Source: JABCYV01 sp035512155 (GTDB lineage: Bacteria > Acidobacteriota > Terriglobia > Terriglobales > Acidobacteriaceae). Taken from it: a DNA stretch of 64,000 bases. A program made the translations under genes and the position numbers. The stretch lies in contig DATKEN010000014.1 of NCBI GenBank assembly GCA_035512155.1, positions 178,825 to 242,824 on the forward strand, read 5' to 3'. Shown here piece after piece: positions 61,053 to 64,000 of this stretch (position 1 is its first letter; each line of letters opens with the position of its first letter). The notes beneath the pieces were generated by a model that worked only from the letters and a program-made list of their open reading frames with translations, had not been told where the DNA came from and did no database searches.

Positions 61053-61829
61053 ATGAGTCTCTTTGCTCAAGATTACGGCGCCGAGTCTCCTGCGGGATCG
61101 CCCGCAGGTTCACCAATCGCTCCTGACCGCGACGTCCAACTCTTGCTCCCTGCGAGTGTCACCCGGTCTTTAGCGAAGCGGCTCTTTTTTGATATCCGCG
61201 ACACTTTATTCCCGGAGAAACTTCCGCCCCTGCAGCTGACTTCGCGTCCAGTTGATACTGGCATGTTGCTAGGTGACATTGTCAGTTTGCCCTGGTATCG
61301 AACCATCTTCACCAATGTCGGCAACGTGATTGCCCCGGAGACGTTGCCACCGCTGGAGCTGGAGTCACGGCCTGTCGATGTAGGCGAACTGATCAGTGAT
61401 CAGATGAGTCACCAGTGGTGGAGTTCGCTGCTGCGCAACCTGGCCGACCGTATCGCCCCCGAGCGCATGCCGCCGCTGCAGTTGACTTCGAGACCCTTCG
61501 ACGCCAGCCTGCAGGACGGGTCCGTACAGGTAGTCCGCTGGTCTTCGACGATCAGCCTGCCCCGAGTTCCGGTGGGGGCCAGGCAGTTCGTGACCAACGA
61601 ACCGCTGAGACCAAGGATTCAACGGGCCCCGCTGGCGCCACAACTGGCGGGAATCGCCGTAGCCCAATCCCCAGTCCCAAATGATCCCACGCCAGCGAAT
61701 ATGCATGCAGTCCACGGAGCCAAACTAAGAGGTAAGCTTTCCCGCTCTCGCGTGCGTGAAGCGATATTGATTTCGGTCGCGGTTCTGGAAGCGCTCTATC
61801 TCGCGGCTTCCTTCTTTGGATTGGCTTGA
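61053..61829 (+). CDS. Protein with three exact 41-residue repeats and a C-terminal membrane anchor
   Basis: The core P-E-x-L-P-P-L-x-L-x-S-R-P-V/F-D occurs at residues 54-68, 95-109 and 136-150, spaced exactly 41 residues. Between cores each unit has a helix-like stretch with W, R/N and D/N residues. The N-terminus is Ser/Pro/Gly-rich, the middle is Pro-rich, and the last ~20 residues (EAILISVAVLEALYLAASFFGLA) form a tail anchor. I do not recognise the family. A tail-anchored cytosolic scaffold is the simplest reading; repeat units may dock onto a partner. Confidence 0.75.
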   Translation: MSLFAQDYGAESPAGSPAGSPIAPDRDVQLLLPASVTRSLAKRLFFDIRDTLFPEKLPPLQLTSRPVDTGMLLGDIVSLPWYRTIFTNVGNVIAPETLPPLELESRPVDVGELISDQMSHQWWSSLLRNLADRIAPERMPPLQLTSRPFDASLQDGSVQVVRWSSTISLPRVPVGARQFVTNEPLRPRIQRAPLAPQLAGIAVAQSPVPNDPTPANMHAVHGAKLRGKLSRSRVREAILISVAVLEALYLAASFFGLA

Positions 61830-61855
61830 TTCAAATCCTGCCCCGCTGGTTAGAT

Positions 61856-61889
61856 CCAAAAGAAAAAGGGCGGCCTGGTTGGCCGCCTT
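61856..61889 (-). terminator. Terminator of the leftward GYD gene
   Basis: A 9-bp GC-rich stem (61867-61875 with 61881-61889, one G-T pair) around a 5-base loop. On the minus strand it is followed by TTTTTCTTTTGG, the classic T run. It lies 21 bases after the GYD gene stop and may also stop the convergent transcript. Confidence 0.88.
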
Positions 61890-61910
61890 ACCTTTGTCAT
61901 TGTGCTCGGA

Positions 61911-62252
61911 TTATGCTGCCCGGCCGGTAACGGCCGCCGGCCGGTAACCAGACTCGTTGGCTCTTCGTACGGCCTGCACTGCTTCCTCTGCAGACATCAG
62001 TGGTGTGGTCTGAACCGACTTGCACGCGCCGCCGCCGGCAAATGCGATCGCAATCGCGGCAGCACTAACGTTATCCGGCATTTCGGTAATCATTACGACG
62101 TCGTAGTCGCCAAATGCGAACCACGCACTCTTGATCTTGCCCCCCAACTTCTCGACTGCGGGGCGGACAGCTTCGATCCGGTCCTGGGGCTGCGCGATCA
62201 GCGCTCGCCAGCCTTCAGGTGAGTACGCAACTTGGTGCAGATAATGCGGCAT
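61911..62252 (-). CDS. GYD-domain protein
   Basis: 113 residues; the name-giving Gly-Tyr-Asp is replaced by FGDYDVVMITEMPD, with typical YSPEGWRALIAQPQDR and AVRPAVEKLGGKIKSAWFAFGDYD around it. These small alpha/beta dimers are of unknown function. The ATG at 62252 has a strong GAAGGAGG site five bases upstream. The 260 bases on its left-hand promoter side, up to the hydrolase gene, show no gene. Confidence 0.88.
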   Translation of the reverse strand: MPHYLHQVAYSPEGWRALIAQPQDRIEAVRPAVEKLGGKIKSAWFAFGDYDVVMITEMPDNVSAAAIAIAFAGGGACKSVQTTPLMSAEEAVQAVRRANESGYRPAAVTGRAA

Positions 62253-62512
62253 ATAGCCTCCTTCGAAACTCCCTACGGCTGCGAATAATCCCAGAGGTGA
62301 CGGTCCAAGTCAAGGTGTCGAGGAATTCGGTAATGGGTCAGTTTCCGATAACGCGACTTACCAGGCAAGTGAAATTCAATCAGGGGACACCAGCGCGTTT
62401 ATCGGGACCTATCCGGATCTAACCAGAGTAGGTATTTAAAAGAAGTTGACCAACCTCCTACCAGACAAATTCATCAACCCAACAGAGAAGAAGCCAATCA
62501 ATGGAGGTCTAT

Positions 62513-63553
62513 ATGCCTGTCGCAGAATTATCTTGGGATCAGATCGAAGCAACGAAAAATGCGGCGAATAACCAAGCGGGTCCACGCTTTGTTCCTGGGC
62601 GCAGCATTCCCGTGCCCAGCACTGTAAGCCCCTCGCTACAGACGACAATTGCTGCCCCATATCGGGTCCCTGCGTGGGATGCCGATCCAAAAGATACGGC
62701 GGATTGGAAGACGCTCATCAGTACACTCGGCGACGAGACCGCAGCCGCAACTCGTGATATGCAGGAGAAACTCGGCGTCATCATGGAGCCGACCGTAATT
62801 GATGGCGTCAAAGCATTCATCCTGACGCCGAAGGTGATTGCGCCAGAGAATCAGAATCGCCTTCTCGTGAATGTTCATGGCGGTGGGTTCGTCTACAATC
62901 CAGGCGTAGCTGGAGCTGAGGAACCGACGTCGATGGCAGCGTATGGCGGCTTCAAAATCATCTCAATCGATTACCGGATGCCGCCAGATCACCCGTATCC
63001 CGCTGGCCTGGACGATTGCATGAAAGTGTGGAGAGCGACTGCCGAGACGAACGATCCGAAAAAGCTGGGACTCTTCGGCAGTTCCGCCGGTGCAGGCATG
63101 GTGGTTGCAATGATCTTGCGGGCCAAAGAAGAAGGCCTACCGTTACCGGCTGCGCTCGCTGTCGGAACGCCATGGGTGGATTTGACGGAAACCGGAGACA
63201 CTTATAGAACGAACGAATGGCTTGACAACATTCTCGTCAGCTACCGCGGTTATCTGGGCCGCGCAGCACGACTTTATGCCAACGGCAATGACCTGAAGGA
63301 CCCTCATGTATCGCCGATTTACGGCGATTTCCATGGCTTCCCGCCCACCGTCCTCACGAGCGGAACACGGGACCTGCTCCTCAGCCTCACGGTCTTGACT
63401 CATCGCAAGCTACGCCGATCCAATGTAGAGGCTGAATTAAACGTCTTTGAAGGCATGTCGCACATCAGCTTCATCCTGAATCCCTATGCGCCTGAATCCA
63501 GAGAAGTATTCACCGACTGGGCTAGGTTCTTCGATAAGCATCTTGGCCGCTAG
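62513..63553 (+). CDS. HSL-family alpha/beta hydrolase (esterase)
   Basis: About 346 residues. The oxyanion motif HGGGF, nucleophile elbow GSSAGA (catalytic Ser), catalytic Asp in SGTRDLLLS and His in GMSHISF mark the hormone-sensitive lipase family. The ATG at 62513 with GGAGG five bases upstream is the start; an ATG at 62501 is inside the ribosome site. No signal peptide. The Sec/FrnE-like gene begins 17 bases downstream and is probably cotranscribed. Confidence 0.88.
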   Translation: MPVAELSWDQIEATKNAANNQAGPRFVPGRSIPVPSTVSPSLQTTIAAPYRVPAWDADPKDTADWKTLISTLGDETAAATRDMQEKLGVIMEPTVIDGVKAFILTPKVIAPENQNRLLVNVHGGGFVYNPGVAGAEEPTSMAAYGGFKIISIDYRMPPDHPYPAGLDDCMKVWRATAETNDPKKLGLFGSSAGAGMVVAMILRAKEEGLPLPAALAVGTPWVDLTETGDTYRTNEWLDNILVSYRGYLGRAARLYANGNDLKDPHVSPIYGDFHGFPPTVLTSGTRDLLLSLTVLTHRKLRRSNVEAELNVFEGMSHISFILNPYAPESREVFTDWARFFDKHLGR

Positions 63554-63570
63554 GCCGTAGCTCACAGATG

Positions 63571-64000
63571 ATGAATCGCGTCATTAACATCTGGGCTGAC
63601 GTTATTTGACCGTTTTGCTATCTCGGCTCAGTTTGGGCCGAACAAGCGGCGCGAGAACTGCGAGCTGATTTGCGTTGGCTTCCTTTCGAGATTCATCCGG
63701 ATACGCCGCCCGAAGGCGCACCGAAGCCGTTTTCGCCGGCGGAGTGGCCACAGGTTCGCGCGAGGCTCGAGCGTTTAGGTCAAGAAGTCGGACTTCCAAT
63801 CGACCCGCCGCAGCGTAACGTGAACTCACGTTTTGCGCTTGAGACTGCTGAGCTCGTGCGCGCCCAAAAGGGCGATGGCGAAGCTGGCCCTTTTTGCCAC
63901 CACGTTTCTCGCGCGTTTTTCACCGAACACGCCGATATCTCGAAACGCGAGGTCATCATCCCAATCGCTGAACGCTTCGGCATCTCCGCTTCAGACGTGG
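63571..64000 (+). CDS. FrnE/DsbA-family oxidoreductase with in-frame TGA at the active site: probable selenoprotein (3' end outside window)
   Basis: Reading through one TGA (63607-63609, codon 13) gives 143 residues of a DsbA-fold FrnE-like protein. The opening is NRVINIWADVI-[TGA]-PFCYLGS, then RWLPFEIHPDTPPEGAPKPF and RNVNSRFALETAELVRAQ. The TGA stands where the family has the first Cys of CPxC, so the active site would be Sec-Pro-Phe-Cys. Downstream of the TGA the frame stays open to the window edge with family-like sequence, so this is no ordinary frameshifted pseudogene. A SECIS-like hairpin follows at 63623. A recent nonsense mutation remains possible. ATG 63568 is an alternative start; the gene lies 17 bases after the hydrolase. 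Confidence 0.85.
63623..63641 (+). promoter_or_regulatory. Candidate bacterial SECIS element
   Basis: Thirteen bases after the TGA a 7-bp stem (63623-63629 with 63635-63641, one G-T pair) closes a 5-base loop AGTTT. Bacterial SECIS elements are hairpins just inside the coding frame after UGA with a G among the first loop bases, as here (G63631). The stem is short, so the call rests on position plus loop G. Confidence 0.55.

Noticed and set aside
63602..63983. Two leftward reading frames opposite the TGA-containing gene
   Set aside because: They are antisense to a frame with clear FrnE-family similarity on both sides of the TGA, and have no ribosome sites or recognisable content.
1..64000. 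CRISPR arrays, insertion sequences, prophage or integrative elements
   Set aside because: No regularly spaced repeats, transposase, integrase or phage structural genes were seen; the only gene-loss scar is the truncated higB.

Overview
The window reads as an ordinary chromosomal stretch of a hopanoid-producing Acidobacteriota bacterium (class Terriglobia is the best guess). The evidence is gene content and style: a complete squalene/hopene operon of the hpnCDE type, a fused KorA with KorB, many secreted or TonB-C-terminal proteins, a PRC/MgtE-N/CBS protein beside an Nramp transporter, a full Tol-Pal operon and moderately high G+C. No taxonomic marker gene such as 16S rRNA is present, so this placement is an inference. 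There is no prophage, insertion sequence, CRISPR array or rRNA operon. Layout: 1-9 kb holds a cut-off secreted protein, nadE, an unknown secreted protein, a serine hydrolase, a GHMP kinase, a GAF-TonB fusion, a lone nuoB and a medium-chain dehydrogenase. At 8.8-9.04 kb lies an RNA gene not covered by any protein: a tRNA-like molecule with an 8-bp acceptor stem and a 4-bp T stem, followed by a 3' extension and a strong terminator. 9-21 kb carries xdhC/mocA-type maturation genes, an IscU-like protein, a metal/B12 receptor-like protein, a GAF methionine-sulfoxide reductase-like protein, mutT, an Nramp transporter with its CBS partner, an RsbW/RsbV-like pair, a glycosyltransferase, an MFS transporter and a higA antitoxin next to a truncated higB. 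21-27 kb has queF, an HlyD adaptor, a TPR protein, hpnJ and two small SMR/EamA-like membrane proteins. 27-38 kb is one long leftward operon: ispH, shc, hpnA, hpnG, an unknown secreted protein, two zinc dehydrogenases, hpnC, hpnD and hpnE. It runs from isoprenoid precursor supply through squalene to hopene and side-chain processing; with hpnJ nearby, C35 hopanoids with modified side chains are likely. recN lies upstream on the same strand. 40-45 kb is the rightward envelope operon tolQ-tolR-tolA/tonB-tolB-pal-cpoB. 45-64 kb contains small proteins, an AsmA-like protein, korA-korB, a TonB-C protein, accA, dnaE, a poly(A)-polymerase/CCA-type nucleotidyltransferase with a Pro/Ala/Lys tail, a methyltransferase, a protein with three 41-residue repeats, a GYD protein and an HSL-family hydrolase. 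The window ends inside a DsbA/FrnE-family gene whose first active-site cysteine codon is an in-frame TGA. The two most striking observations are this TGA gene and the tRNA-like gene. The first looks like a selenoprotein (UPFC instead of CPFC) and has a SECIS-like hairpin just downstream of the TGA. The second belongs by shape to the 8/4 tRNAs, a structural class reported from Acidobacteria. Its anticodon loop does not read as a clean UCA, so I do not claim that it is the selenocysteine tRNA.
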